Shown: positions 31,291-41,520 of the stretch, in pieces
Layout: each line of letters opens with the position of its first letter
Position numbering within the stretch: the stretch's first letter is position 1
Assembly: GCA_910579535.1 (NCBI GenBank)
Contig: CAJTUR010000010.1
Location: forward strand, 160-44,938
Direction of reading: 5' to 3'
Length of the DNA: 44,779 bases
Origin: an uncultured Bacilli bacterium
GTDB taxonomy: Bacteria; Bacillota_I; Bacilli_A; RF39; UBA660
The notes under the pieces: generated by a model
What the model saw: the letters and a program-made list of their open reading frames with translations, nothing else
The model's database searches: none
What the model was told of the DNA's origin: nothing
Position numbers and translations under genes: made by a program

Positions 31291-33453
31291 TTAACTATTA
31301 TTGTTTCCATTACGTCTAGCTTCTTCTTGACGATATTCGTTTACTCTTGTATTAACATTTGATTGAGCGGTTCCGGCAAATTTTTTAACTTCTTCTGCTA
31401 AATGACCCATATCAAAAGAGGCATTTCCCATAATATCTTTTATGTCCATATTTCTTGTTGCATTTAAATAGTTTTCAACATTCGTTTTCCAGGCACTGAT
31501 GGTTGGATTTGCTAAATCTTCCGCTGTCAAGTTACGAGTTATAGCACCAATATTGTTTTTTAAATTCGCATGATAAGCAGCAATTGCTTCTTGTACAGGT
31601 CCAGCAATATTCGCCCTGTCTTGAGTTCCGTATGTCCTACTGGTACTATCTAGATCTATTCCATTTAAATATCGTTCAACCATTTTATCTTTTAAGTCAG
31701 AACGTGCTTGTTGTAATTTAACTAAGTCTGCTTCGTTAAAAGTTTGTCCAGAGCTAGCAGTATAAGACCCTCTATTACGTATAATTTCTAATGCATTATC
31801 AAGCTCGGCCAAGTTTGTAAATCCTTCTTCAGCATCACGAGCCAATACGTGAAATTTATTAATTTTCTTATTAATCTCAGCTTCTGCAGCATCAGCCATA
31901 GCTTTTCGAGCACTTGATACTGCACTTACTAATTCACTTTCATGTTTCAACCCTTCTAAAGTTGCACCTAAACCAACAAACTGAGCAAAAGAATGTCCCA
32001 AGTCTCCTACATGACCTGTAAAAGCTCCAACATAGCCTCCATGAGAAGCACGATAATTTTCTCTTTTTTCTCTTGCTTTTGCGGCGTCTTCAATACCTTT
32101 GGCAGCCGCGGATTGTAATTCTTTAAGATTTTTGGCTTTAAATCCACCTGATGCACTTCTTGCGGCCGCACTTAGTCCTCCAGCTGCTCCACTTAAAACA
32201 CCACCGAATCCGTGTCCTATAAATGAAGTAGCTAATTTAGCAAAATTCCCAACACTTTTATGGTCTTTAAAATTCCTCCAAGCATTTCCAGATTTAGCAA
32301 TACCTCCAGTGAATCCTCTTAAACCAGCTAAGACTCCTCCTCCAGCCATGGCCGCTAATCCATAAGCACCACTTGCTTGAAGTTTACCACCAATTCCAAT
32401 TTTAAAGTCGCCTTTTATTCCTAACATTTCACTAATTTTTTTGGGAGCAACTTTTATAAATGCCATTATTCCTAAAATAATAATCATATTACCAAATAAA
32501 CCGATTTTACCAGCGGTCTGATTAAGTTCTAAAACGTTTGAGTTGATAATAACATCTACTAAAAAAATACCTATTTGAATTATAAATAATCTTATAAATA
32601 CTTCTAAAAAGGTTCCTAAACTTTCTTTTAGCCATGTATCAAAAACTGATTTTTTAGAGGGAATAATTCTCATTAAAATAGGAATAGGAGAAATAATCCT
32701 ATAAAATGCCATTTTGGCTACTCGTAGTCCCATATCTAAACAAAATGAAAAAATAACATAGATTAAAACAAAACCGCATATGGTACTAATAATTGGTATA
32801 TAATCACACCCTAATGTACGACTATGAACAGGTTCTACCCATTGAGTAATTGCTCTAAAATTTTCTATCCGTTTATCTTTTATAATTGACATTTTTAATA
32901 AACCCCAAGTTAAATTCTGTTCTTCTCCGAAGTCATCTGTATACAATATATTTGTTCCTTCTACCTTATCTGGAACGGTTAAAAAGGTTTCTAATGCGCT
33001 AAAAGCTAGTGCATAGCCCGCTGACTCAATATCTGTTGAAGTATTTGTTCCATAAATAAGATTTCCAATAATATTTTTACTAATAATTAAATTTTGGAGT
33101 TTCATTGCATAATCGAAAACCATTGGTGTAACACCTAAAAGTACTAAACTAATAACTAAGTTTCCTACAATCTTTGGTGTTTGTTTTTGAAGATCATCTG
33201 GATTTACTAATGCTTTTAACAAAGCATAAGCAAGATAAAACAACGCAAAAACACCAATAATCACTTCCATATTTGAAGCAATTTTTTGATAGACATCTAC
33301 TGGTAAACTTACACCAGCTACTGCCACAAAAAGTTTAAATAATTGGGCTACTAGCCAGTACACAATACTATCTATAAATAAAAAGACTCCTGTCAACCCA
33401 AAATCAAAGACATTAAACGGGTTAAATCTTAAATCTATTGCTGAAATTAACAT
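31291..33453 (-). CDS. VirB6/TrbL-like channel protein (720 aa)
   Basis: The first 350 residues hold about seven hydrophobic helices, as expected of the polytopic VirB6/TrbL inner-membrane channel component. The region 350-480 is Gly/Ala/Ser-rich ('AMAGGGVLAGLRGFTGG', 'GGVLSGAAGGLSAAAR'), a usual feature of TrbL proteins. The remaining 240 residues are charged and helical and probably cytoplasmic. AGAGGTGA precedes the ATG. The small repeats in the Gly/Ala region could give rise to length variation. Confidence 0.82.
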   Translation of the reverse strand: MLISAIDLRFNPFNVFDFGLTGVFLFIDSIVYWLVAQLFKLFVAVAGVSLPVDVYQKIASNMEVIIGVFALFYLAYALLKALVNPDDLQKQTPKIVGNLVISLVLLGVTPMVFDYAMKLQNLIISKNIIGNLIYGTNTSTDIESAGYALAFSALETFLTVPDKVEGTNILYTDDFGEEQNLTWGLLKMSIIKDKRIENFRAITQWVEPVHSRTLGCDYIPIISTICGFVLIYVIFSFCLDMGLRVAKMAFYRIISPIPILMRIIPSKKSVFDTWLKESLGTFLEVFIRLFIIQIGIFLVDVIINSNVLELNQTAGKIGLFGNMIIILGIMAFIKVAPKKISEMLGIKGDFKIGIGGKLQASGAYGLAAMAGGGVLAGLRGFTGGIAKSGNAWRNFKDHKSVGNFAKLATSFIGHGFGGVLSGAAGGLSAAARSASGGFKAKNLKELQSAAAKGIEDAAKAREKRENYRASHGGYVGAFTGHVGDLGHSFAQFVGLGATLEGLKHESELVSAVSSARKAMADAAEAEINKKINKFHVLARDAEEGFTNLAELDNALEIIRNRGSYTASSGQTFNEADLVKLQQARSDLKDKMVERYLNGIDLDSTSRTYGTQDRANIAGPVQEAIAAYHANLKNNIGAITRNLTAEDLANPTISAWKTNVENYLNATRNMDIKDIMGNASFDMGHLAEEVKKFAGTAQSNVNTRVNEYRQEEARRNGNNNS

Positions 33454-33463
33454 ACTCTCACCT

Positions 33464-34861
33464 CTATTTTATCCCACAAGTTCCAAATTCAACTCCAGCT
33501 GCTGCTAATAATAATTCTAATAATGTTGGTAATATAAATATAGCTACTCCTATTACCATTCTTTTAACTAATTTTGTTGCGGCTTTTTTTACCTCTGCTG
33601 GATCGCTTGCGGCAATGGCTTTCAAAAAATCTATAATAGCAAAGGCTAATATTACAATGGGAACAGCAAATTTAATTAAAGAATAAATTTGCTTTAAAAA
33701 ATCTCCAAATTCTCCTTGAAAAATCCCCGTACAATCTGCTTCACCAATTTCAGTGCCTTCTCCTTCTATTCCTTCATTAATAGTATTAAATTCACATCCA
33801 TTAGAAGTCCATCTACATTTGTTTCCCTCTTCATCCGTATTAGGAATTTTTGGACATTGTGCTTCTGTTAAATAATCCGTACAAACAAATTTTTTTAACG
33901 ATTTTTCACAGGTATTATTTGTACTGTTCCATTTACATTTTCCATAATCACTTTCAATCGGGCACTCATCTTGTGTAGTATAATCACTACAAGCCATTTT
34001 TTTTCGACAAGTCTTATTTATAAAATCTCTTACGCAAACATTCCCTTCACTATCTGATACACTCACACATTCATTGTAAGTATAATCTGAACAATTGTCT
34101 TTTTTTACTTCAATACTTTTTCTTTCTTCTAATTCTTGGATGGCATTCTTCAAAAAATTTTCTGCTTTTGTCACAGCGTTTCTAAATTTTATAATTATAT
34201 CATCTTGTTCTGAAAAATAGTAAGCATTGATGTAACGAGTTTCAATTTCATTTATATTGGATTTTATACGACTTGAAAAATTATTTAACTCTTTTTCACA
34301 CTCTTTTAAGTCTGGGTAATTTTCTATTGAATAATTATCTACAAATTCATTTAAACTTTTGATCCTTAATTCAATTTCTTCTTTTGCTTTATTTAATTCT
34401 TCTTCACTCTTTTTATTGTCGGACGCGCTTTCGATAACAAATATTTTAATATTTGCTCCTACAAAACCACTTCTCGCAAAAGAATCCGCTTGTTCAGCTG
34501 TTTCAGCGGCCCAAATTCCACCTATCGTGTTTCCATAGTACACCGAAACATATTCTGGACATTTATTATTATTTTTTATGTATTCTTTTGCATTCCAGGC
34601 AACCGTTCCATTAGAACTCCAATTTTTCAAATCATATTTTGGAGATTTATCTGTTGCATTACCATTATTAATTTCAGCACGACATTCATAAGAATAATTT
34701 GAGTAGATGTTACACATTACAGAAACTTCTGGAAAATCAGTAGGCCTTAATTCATTTTTTCCTTGAAAATAATTGCACGTTAAAATTTTTTGCTTAGCAG
34801 AAATATTATTAAAACCTATAATAAAAAATATAATTAAAAAAAATACAAATTTTTTTTTCAT
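33464..34861 (-). CDS. Secreted Cys-repeat protein with VirB2-like C-terminus (465 aa)
   Basis: A signal peptide (about 1-22) is followed by an outside domain with a coiled-coil stretch (about 150-250). Three Cys-rich modules of the type 'CSDYTTQDECP...CKW...CE' come next (about 258-365). The last 90 residues carry two membrane helices and the motif 'VGVAIFILPTLLELLL', which is shared with the stand-alone VirB2-like protein and with the next upstream gene. It may be a minor pilin or adhesin fused to a pilin-like anchor. It is 10 bases from the VirB6-like gene in the core operon. Confidence 0.75.
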   Translation of the reverse strand: MKKKFVFFLIIFFIIGFNNISAKQKILTCNYFQGKNELRPTDFPEVSVMCNIYSNYSYECRAEINNGNATDKSPKYDLKNWSSNGTVAWNAKEYIKNNNKCPEYVSVYYGNTIGGIWAAETAEQADSFARSGFVGANIKIFVIESASDNKKSEEELNKAKEEIELRIKSLNEFVDNYSIENYPDLKECEKELNNFSSRIKSNINEIETRYINAYYFSEQDDIIIKFRNAVTKAENFLKNAIQELEERKSIEVKKDNCSDYTYNECVSVSDSEGNVCVRDFINKTCRKKMACSDYTTQDECPIESDYGKCKWNSTNNTCEKSLKKFVCTDYLTEAQCPKIPNTDEEGNKCRWTSNGCEFNTINEGIEGEGTEIGEADCTGIFQGEFGDFLKQIYSLIKFAVPIVILAFAIIDFLKAIAASDPAEVKKAATKLVKRMVIGVAIFILPTLLELLLAAAGVEFGTCGIK

Positions 34862-34903
34862 TCTTCAATCCCTACATTTCTTCCCCTTTTATAACATTAT
34901 AGC

Positions 34904-34938
34904 AATAAATCTTACGCTTGACCAGATAAAGATTTATT
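34904..34938. repeat. 10-bp inverted repeat between two pilin-domain genes
   Basis: AATAAATCTT (34904-34913) and AAGATTTATT (34929-34938) are perfect inverted copies around a 15-base loop, overlapping the stop codon of the 387 aa gene. No T-run follows, so it is more likely an mRNA stabilising or processing stem than a full terminator. Confidence 0.5.
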
Positions 34939-36097
34939 CTTCATTTATTTCACATTTATTTGGATTTAAAATGCATTTTCCGCATTCTTCAAAAGAAGTA
35001 TTTATTGGAATAAGTTCAAATATAAAACGAATAACTGTTGGAAGTAAGAAAATAGCAACACTTGCAATGACTCTTGTTACCATTTTTTTGATTGCTTTTG
35101 AAACCGCATCACTATCTGATGATATCATTGCTTTTGCAAATTCAATAGTGCCCACTATTATTAGAAGCAGAGGTATAACTATTTTTATAATTAAAAAGAG
35201 TAGTCCTATCAAACGTAATGTTTTTTTTACACTAGTAGTATTGCACATTTCTGATAAATCTATTTTATCTACTGGAGTGTTTATTTTTGCATTTATTTTT
35301 TCTTTTAATGCCTTACAACTGATATTTTTATTCTCTGGAAAATGACACTCTCCAGAGCAATAATATTCCGCCATTAATTTTTCATTAGCACATAAAAGAG
35401 TATACCATTCTTGTAATACATTTATATCTTTTAAATTTAAAATATTATAATTCGCTATTTTAAAAAAGGATTCTGCATAATGAGGATTAAAAAAAATATC
35501 CCCACAATTTTCATCAATATCTTTTTCATTTACTTTATAATATTCTTGTAAGTTATCTATAAACCAATATGAGCCATCAAATTTCGTCTGAATTTTAGCC
35601 TCTGGTCCTATATAGTCACAAATCCATTCTTTATAATAGTTATTTTGGTATTGTTCTCCAAGACAAGCGCCTACACAAGTACTTGCTTCGCTATTTAGTT
35701 CGAAAATATTATTACTTGTTGGATTATTTGAATAATCCGCTATGTAAACTTCACCATTTTCATCTAATGCCCATATTGCATATTTAGGACAGTCAAAATA
35801 GGTATGATTATACATAAATCCTTTCGCCGTTAAATAACTATCTGTTTTAGATAAGAATCCTCCTTCTCTTAGACAAGCTTCCAAATCTCCTTCTCCGTTA
35901 CATTCACCGTCTGTATCATTTTTATCTTCACGATATAAAACCACCTCATGACCACTTTTATAACGACAGGTTACGGTTACTTCTTTATTATTTTGATCAG
36001 TGTTTGAAGTAACTGGAACTCCATTTTTAGTTATTGCTGCTGAGGTATAAGATGTAAAAATTATAAAGAGAATTAAAGTATATATTATTTTTTTCAT
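34934..36097 (-). CDS. Secreted Cys-rich protein with VirB2-like C-terminus (387 aa)
   Basis: A signal peptide (about 1-20) leads into an outside domain with about twenty cysteines, including pairs such as 'CVGACLGEQ' and 'CSGECHFPENKNISC'. The C-terminal 100 residues contain two membrane helices and 'VASVAIFLLPTVIRFIFE', the same pilin-like domain as in the neighbouring gene. It is the first gene of the core operon, behind an extended -10 promoter and GGTGA. Function unknown; a surface tip or adhesin role is possible. Confidence 0.72.
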   Translation of the reverse strand: MKKIIYTLILFIIFTSYTSAAITKNGVPVTSNTDQNNKEVTVTCRYKSGHEVVLYREDKNDTDGECNGEGDLEACLREGGFLSKTDSYLTAKGFMYNHTYFDCPKYAIWALDENGEVYIADYSNNPTSNNIFELNSEASTCVGACLGEQYQNNYYKEWICDYIGPEAKIQTKFDGSYWFIDNLQEYYKVNEKDIDENCGDIFFNPHYAESFFKIANYNILNLKDINVLQEWYTLLCANEKLMAEYYCSGECHFPENKNISCKALKEKINAKINTPVDKIDLSEMCNTTSVKKTLRLIGLLFLIIKIVIPLLLIIVGTIEFAKAMISSDSDAVSKAIKKMVTRVIASVAIFLLPTVIRFIFELIPINTSFEECGKCILNPNKCEINEE

Positions 36098-36121
36098 TTT
36101 ATCACCAAATTTTCTTATTTA

Positions 36122-36130
36122 ATTATAACA
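36122..36130 (-). promoter_or_regulatory. Extended -10 promoter of the core secretion operon
   Basis: On the minus strand TGTTATAAT gives a perfect -10 with the TG extension. No good -35 is visible. It lies between the upstream terminator and the 387 aa gene. Confidence 0.6.
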
Positions 36131-36152
36131 ATAATTTAAGCAAATAAAAAGA

Positions 36153-36176
36153 AAAAACGTATCTGTGAACGTTTTT
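36153..36176 (-). terminator. Terminator after the 1381 aa gene
   Basis: AAAAACGT (36153-36160) and ACGTTTTT (36169-36176) pair around an eight-base loop, with more Ts following on the minus strand. It begins ten bases past the stop codon. Confidence 0.85.
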
Positions 36177-36185
36177 CTTTATTCA

Positions 36186-39100
36186 TTAAATTTTCATGTT
36201 TTGTCTTTCTTCTTCTTCTAAAGGTATTTCAAATTCTTTAGCTAAAATATCTAAATTTTTTAATGATCCTTTTATACCTAAAATTACATCTTTTATATTT
36301 ATTTCTACGTTTGAATCTACAAAATATTCAAATTTTCTTTTTTTAGGTTTTGCCATAATATCAAATAGTAGAATTTGATTGTTATTTTGGACATATTTTG
36401 TATGATTGCTCTCATCAATATATAATAACATGTTACAATAATTCATTAAAGTCGAAATTTCAGCTTCAATTGGTTCTAAACTTGAAATAAATTCCATACG
36501 CCCCATACTATTGGCATATAGTTTTAAATCTATAATATATTGTTTAAAAGCCATTAAATCACCATAGCTTACAGTTTGATAAGCAATTTCATCGTTTATT
36601 TCCCCTAAAATACCATAAACCATTTTTGTGTTTACATCTGGTAATTCGTTCTTCTTATTATCATTGTTACTATTTTCTTCATTATAATCCTTGTTATTAT
36701 TTTCATTATTATTATTATTATTATTAGTTTCTGTTTCAGAAAATATAAAACCATTTAAGTCCATAATTTCTTCAATCGATTCTTTCAAATAAAAGTACGC
36801 ATTTAGTTCAATAACTGGTAATAAAGAGAGTTCATCATCTGAAAGATTTATCTTTAACGCTTTTTCATTGTAGACTTCTAATATTTCCTTTTCTAAATAT
36901 TTTATAGCTAGGTCATCTTTTTCTCGTAAAGCTTTGGCTTTTTTATTATTTAAGTCTACTAAATATTCATAACATTCTATTAACTCGATTGCTTCTTGCC
37001 CGATTTGAAGCACTAATTGATTATCGATATCTGTTCCTCTCATTTTAGCGTTTAGAAGTACTTTTTTCTCTGACAAAGTACACATTTTATATTCATCTTC
37101 AATAGACTCATCAATAAACTTATTTAAAATATTGATAGCAATAGTCGGAGTAAAAGTCGTAAAATCTGTTGAATTTTGATTTTCAAACTCCTCTAAAGGT
37201 TCTGATTCTAAATTTTGTTCTAATTTTATCACTTGATAATCGATGGAATAGCAAATTTTATTTTCTCCTATCCATTCAGCATTCATTTTAAAATGTTCAA
37301 TATCGTATCCTAAATTTCTAAATTGATCTCGTATATAATATTCAAATAAAGATTTATTTCTTTTATCAAAAACAAATTCCAAATCTTCATCTATTTCATC
37401 TGAATTTACTACGTATTCTACATGATTTAAATTATTTAAAATATCATTAATGACGTAATTATTTAATACTTTATCATAAGCTATACTAAGATTTTCTTCA
37501 CGACTATTCAAATTATAAGATGCGTCTTTTTCTTTTAAATTACGAACAATATTATTGATAAATTTGGATGATAAAGCCAGAATAACAATTTCTTCATTTG
37601 TTTCTATTTCCCCATTATCTCTCCAACACAATTCACCATATTCATTTCTTACATAATTTTTAGCATAATATTTTATATCATCAATACTAAATAAGCGCGC
37701 TTGTTTGATTTTATCGTTATTTTCTTCTTTTTTCTTTTTATGTACATTTTCCATTTTATAGTTAAAAACTAATTTCATGGCTTGATTTTCTATAGGTTCA
37801 AATTGAACATTAAATTCTTCCAAATTTAGGCCCATTTTTCTAAATAAAACGATAAGAAGTGCTTTTGTATTTTCTAAATTTTCTTTATTGAAGATGTTTA
37901 GTTCATCGTATAAATCTAACCCTTCCATGACCGCCATTTCATCAAACATGTTGTTATTTGAATTTAAATTAAATGCGATGTATTCGTATTGATAGAACTC
38001 TTCTTTATTTTCTTCACAAGCTCCTAAGACTAGTGTTTTTAAAAGTTGGCTTATTTTATCATTACTATACATTGAAAACTTAGCAATTGTTTCCTGAATT
38101 GTATTATCATCTTCGAATAGCTTTATTTCATCATAATTTGGTATTGACAAGCAGGCATATTTATAAATTAAATGGGCAATTCGTATATTAAGAATTAAGG
38201 TTTCATCCGTTATTAACTCATGATTCACTCTTGCATAAATTTGATTATTTGAAATATCAAAATTTTCAAAATAAAAACGGACTGAATCAACAGATAAAAC
38301 ATCTGCATTAGGATTAGGTTCAACTTTCTTTTCTTGTTTTTTTATAAAATAATCAACGGTTAATTTTATTTTTCCTTCAACGTCTTCTATCAAAGTATTG
38401 ATTCTTTCTTGTATTAAGCCTTTTTTTCTTTGAAGTAAAGTTATAACTGCTTCTGTACAATCGCGTATAGGATTTATAAATAAGACTAAGACTGATTTTA
38501 GTCCTTTTTGCTCTTTAATATCTTCTTCAATTGTTTTATCAGTTCTCATTATCTCTTCAGTCGTGTATTCAAAGTGTCCTTCAGACTTTAAAATTGCGTT
38601 TATGATATTATTTATATCATCATTTTCAAGCCTTTCTTCTGAAAAAACATGAAGAAAATGATTAATGATGTTTTCAGGTAAAACAACTGGATCGTAACCA
38701 TTAATTTTTTCTTTAATTTCCTGTCTTGCTAGAGTATCGACTAAATAAATGGCTTTCATTTTTAATATAATTTCTTCATTCGTTACTTCTTCACTATTTT
38801 TTCTTTCATAAACTGTTCCTTCTTCATATTTATAATCTCTTAAATAGTCTTCAAATTCTTGAAAAGTAAATAGTCCATCTTCTATTGGTAACTCATTAGA
38901 ATATAATTCTTCTAGTTTTATTCTATTTTCTGTTTCTTTTTCAATGTTTTCTGAATAATCTGGTATATCTTCTTCTGGAGGTAATGTTCTTAATTCCGCT
39001 AGACGCGCTTCTAGCTTATTAATAATCTCTTGATAAGCTTTTATTTCCCATTCATTAAAAGCAATGGCTAATGAAGATTTACACTGATTCAATTGAAATT

Positions 39101-40331
39101 CTACGTTAGTTATGTCTTCTGATTGTTTGCTTTGTAAAAAATTTTCAATATTTATTTCAATGATTCGTGCCATAAGTGCATTTTGACGATCTCTATAATA
39201 ATCTACAACTTCTTTTTTATCTCCATTTATTCTTATATATTGATCGGCTTTTTGAAATTCTTTATTAATTTCTTCGATTGAAGTTATTTCACTTACGTTT
39301 TTTTCATTCATAAAACTTTCTTCAGTAAAATTCAATCCTTCATTCTTTTCTTGAGCTTTTGATACCATTAACTCAACTTCTCTAGTTTCTAAGGCTTCTA
39401 TTCTTTCTTTATAATAATTTTCTTTTTCACTATTATTTTTTTCTTGAGCTTCTTTTAATTTTTGATTTGCCTGTTCCAATTCATTTTGTACTTCTTCTAA
39501 AGAGTTTAATTCATTTATGGTTTTTTCTGACAAATTCTCTGTCTCAGTATTATCCAAATCAGGTGTTTCAAATTGCATATCCGCTAGTATTTCATCTATT
39601 TCCTTCTTTATTTTCTCGATACGATTAGACCAATGATCTATCCTGTTGTAATCTCCATCCATTATAGCTATATTTAAAAAAGTTTCATAGTTTCTTAATG
39701 CATTTTGATATTTTTGTAAATTTTTAATTTTCTCTAAAGCTCTTGTTCTTCCATTTTGTTCTCTTTCAAATTCATCTAGATCATCTCTATTCTGTTCTTC
39801 TTTTTTGTATTCTTTCACTTTATAATCTACGGTCAATTCCCATGTATTGTTTTCTGTTTGTTCTAAGTTTACTTCTAAATCATCAATGTCTAAATTGCTT
39901 TCCCTAAATTTTAATTTTAATAAAGACAAAGTATTATCGTATTTTGGAGGTAATAATAAAGATTCACTTAAATTTTGACGATTTATTTCTTCTATGGCTT
40001 CTTCTTTCGTATTTGCATTTAAAGTTAAGGTTCTACTTAGATGTTCTTGATTCGTTAATATCGCGCTTATAATGTCTCCTTTTGGATTTTCATAAGACAT
40101 ATCATTAATGATATTTGCTAATTCGATTATAGCTTGTTCAAATTCTTCTATATTTTCATTTTTATTTATTCGAAAATCAGTTACAACTTCATTATAGATC
40201 ATTCTTGCTGCTTTGATTTTTAAGATTAACTCTTCATCCATAATCTCTTCATGATTTTCTTTTTGATGGACTTTACCATTTAAAATTTCATAATTATTTA
40301 CGTACTCGGCAATATTTTCTATATTAAACAT
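36186..40331 (-). CDS. Giant acidic protein with four diverged repeats (1381 aa)
   Basis: I do not recognise this protein. It has no signal peptide or membrane helix and is rich in Glu, Asn and Ile. Four units start near residues 1, 485, 675 and 880 with a common pattern: 'IENIAEYVNNYEILNGKV', 'FQEFEDYLRDYKYEEGTV', 'VDSVRFYFENFDISNNQI' and 'IDDIKYYAKNYVRNEYGE', each followed by 'E.ITDE.LIL.I..A..I'. Each unit closes with a strand-like 'LTVDYKVKEYKKEE' type segment. A coiled coil fills residues about 185-470, and an Asn run lies near 1200. AAAGGAGTG precedes the ATG. It sits between the pseudopilin-like gene and the core operon, and may be a cytoplasmic scaffold or a secreted substrate. Confidence 0.8.
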   Translation of the reverse strand: MFNIENIAEYVNNYEILNGKVHQKENHEEIMDEELILKIKAARMIYNEVVTDFRINKNENIEEFEQAIIELANIINDMSYENPKGDIISAILTNQEHLSRTLTLNANTKEEAIEEINRQNLSESLLLPPKYDNTLSLLKLKFRESNLDIDDLEVNLEQTENNTWELTVDYKVKEYKKEEQNRDDLDEFEREQNGRTRALEKIKNLQKYQNALRNYETFLNIAIMDGDYNRIDHWSNRIEKIKKEIDEILADMQFETPDLDNTETENLSEKTINELNSLEEVQNELEQANQKLKEAQEKNNSEKENYYKERIEALETREVELMVSKAQEKNEGLNFTEESFMNEKNVSEITSIEEINKEFQKADQYIRINGDKKEVVDYYRDRQNALMARIIEINIENFLQSKQSEDITNVEFQLNQCKSSLAIAFNEWEIKAYQEIINKLEARLAELRTLPPEEDIPDYSENIEKETENRIKLEELYSNELPIEDGLFTFQEFEDYLRDYKYEEGTVYERKNSEEVTNEEIILKMKAIYLVDTLARQEIKEKINGYDPVVLPENIINHFLHVFSEERLENDDINNIINAILKSEGHFEYTTEEIMRTDKTIEEDIKEQKGLKSVLVLFINPIRDCTEAVITLLQRKKGLIQERINTLIEDVEGKIKLTVDYFIKKQEKKVEPNPNADVLSVDSVRFYFENFDISNNQIYARVNHELITDETLILNIRIAHLIYKYACLSIPNYDEIKLFEDDNTIQETIAKFSMYSNDKISQLLKTLVLGACEENKEEFYQYEYIAFNLNSNNNMFDEMAVMEGLDLYDELNIFNKENLENTKALLIVLFRKMGLNLEEFNVQFEPIENQAMKLVFNYKMENVHKKKKEENNDKIKQARLFSIDDIKYYAKNYVRNEYGELCWRDNGEIETNEEIVILALSSKFINNIVRNLKEKDASYNLNSREENLSIAYDKVLNNYVINDILNNLNHVEYVVNSDEIDEDLEFVFDKRNKSLFEYYIRDQFRNLGYDIEHFKMNAEWIGENKICYSIDYQVIKLEQNLESEPLEEFENQNSTDFTTFTPTIAINILNKFIDESIEDEYKMCTLSEKKVLLNAKMRGTDIDNQLVLQIGQEAIELIECYEYLVDLNNKKAKALREKDDLAIKYLEKEILEVYNEKALKINLSDDELSLLPVIELNAYFYLKESIEEIMDLNGFIFSETETNNNNNNNENNNKDYNEENSNNDNKKNELPDVNTKMVYGILGEINDEIAYQTVSYGDLMAFKQYIIDLKLYANSMGRMEFISSLEPIEAEISTLMNYCNMLLYIDESNHTKYVQNNNQILLFDIMAKPKKRKFEYFVDSNVEINIKDVILGIKGSLKNLDILAKEFEIPLEEEERQNMKI

Positions 40332-40346
40332 TTATAGTCACTCCTT

Positions 40347-41465
40347 TTATCGAACTACGTAGGGATCTGTTTTAGTCCCCGTTCCACTTTTATATAAAAC
40401 ATCTGGATTTAAAGCTAGAACATATCTTAACGTTTTTTTACTTGAAGCGTAATCACTTTCAATTTTACCACTGTAATGGATACGATAGACATGATAAGTT
40501 GATTTTTGATTGGCTGTCATGGTCCACCAACTATCGTCATTCACTAGATAATTGTAATTTTGACACTCTTTATTAGTAGGTGTTTGACATAAAGCATCTA
40601 AACTTGCATTTAAGTAATCATATAGTGGAAGTAAGCCAATATTTTGTTCTCTTAAAACTTCATTACATTCCAGTGAACCGTCTTTAAAGACACTATCGTC
40701 GCTTCTTTTGCCATAGCATAAATCGTATTTTGTAAGAAGATCTTGATGTTCAGCATAATTATTAGTATAAATGCTTTGAAGTTTAATTAATGCTCGACTT
40801 AAAGCAAAATTATTGATTCCATAAGAAGAACCTTTTTCTGTATTATAACGATCATCCCAAGTATAATAAATATCATTTTTATTTTCTGTTTCTGTTAAAA
40901 TAATTTTTATTTTATTCTCTTTATCTATTTTGACAATGCGCCATAATTCATCATTAAATAATACATAGTTGTTTGGATTTTCACCACGATAGACGAGTTC
41001 ATTATTCATTTCATATAAACCGTCTCCAGTTTGAGAAATAGTATTATTCTTTTTTAAAATATCCAACATTTTCTCTGTTTTATAATTCTTACAAGTAAGA
41101 TACGCTTGGTATTTATAGGAAGAATTTTCGTAATCCACCATTACTTTTCCAGTACAAGATTCGTCTTTTACATATTTCTTTAATTCTTTTAAATATTTTC
41201 CTTCAATTAATGTCTTGTCTTCTATAATAACTGTTGGATTGGTACTACTAGGATTTTTATCAGGATGTTCTGATAGATAAGCTCGTGTAGCACTTTCCAT
41301 TTTTCCTTCTAATTTTTCATAACTTATTTTATTTCCCATTATTTTTAAAGTCACAGCAATTGTTATAATAATTAGTAACATAACTAATGAAAGGCTTCCA
41401 AACAAATGAACTTTTTGTTTATTGTTCGTATAAAAATCCTTGATTTTATCGATTAAATTTTGCAC
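40347..41465 (-). CDS. Pseudopilin-like surface protein with DUF6273-like domain (372 aa)
   Basis: A short basic cytoplasmic part and one transmembrane helix ('LFGSLSLVMLLIIITIAVTL') lead into a helix ('EKLEGKMESATRAYLSEHP') and a Cys-pair domain ('CTGKVMVDYENSSYKYQAYL') that resemble the first domain of pseudopilins. The C-terminal 220 residues ('NYVLFNDELWRIVKIDKENK', 'WWTMTANQKSTYHVYRI') resemble the DUF6273 type of extracellular domain common in Bacillota. I place the start at GTG 41465, five bases after AGGTGA. A GTG at 41474 lies inside that binding site. It heads a two-gene unit with the giant protein. Confidence 0.7.
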   Translation of the reverse strand: MQNLIDKIKDFYTNNKQKVHLFGSLSLVMLLIIITIAVTLKIMGNKISYEKLEGKMESATRAYLSEHPDKNPSSTNPTVIIEDKTLIEGKYLKELKKYVKDESCTGKVMVDYENSSYKYQAYLTCKNYKTEKMLDILKKNNTISQTGDGLYEMNNELVYRGENPNNYVLFNDELWRIVKIDKENKIKIILTETENKNDIYYTWDDRYNTEKGSSYGINNFALSRALIKLQSIYTNNYAEHQDLLTKYDLCYGKRSDDSVFKDGSLECNEVLREQNIGLLPLYDYLNASLDALCQTPTNKECQNYNYLVNDDSWWTMTANQKSTYHVYRIHYSGKIESDYASSKKTLRYVLALNPDVLYKSGTGTKTDPYVVR

Positions 41466-41482
41466 AGAAATCACCTACGTTT

Positions 41483-41511
41483 ATCATAACATATGGACAA
41501 AAAAAAAGCAA
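41483..41511 (-). promoter_or_regulatory. Possible promoter of the pseudopilin-like/giant-protein unit
   Basis: On the minus strand TATGAT (41483-41488) with an extended TG lies 17 bases from TTGCTT (41506-41511). The -35 match is poor and overlaps the upstream terminator stem. Confidence 0.4.
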
Positions 41512-41520
41512 TTCAATTGC
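41499..41520 (-). terminator. Terminator after the VirB2-like gene
   Basis: On the minus strand GCAAT-TGA-ATTGC is followed by nine Ts, directly after the VirB2-like stop codon. Confidence 0.85.
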
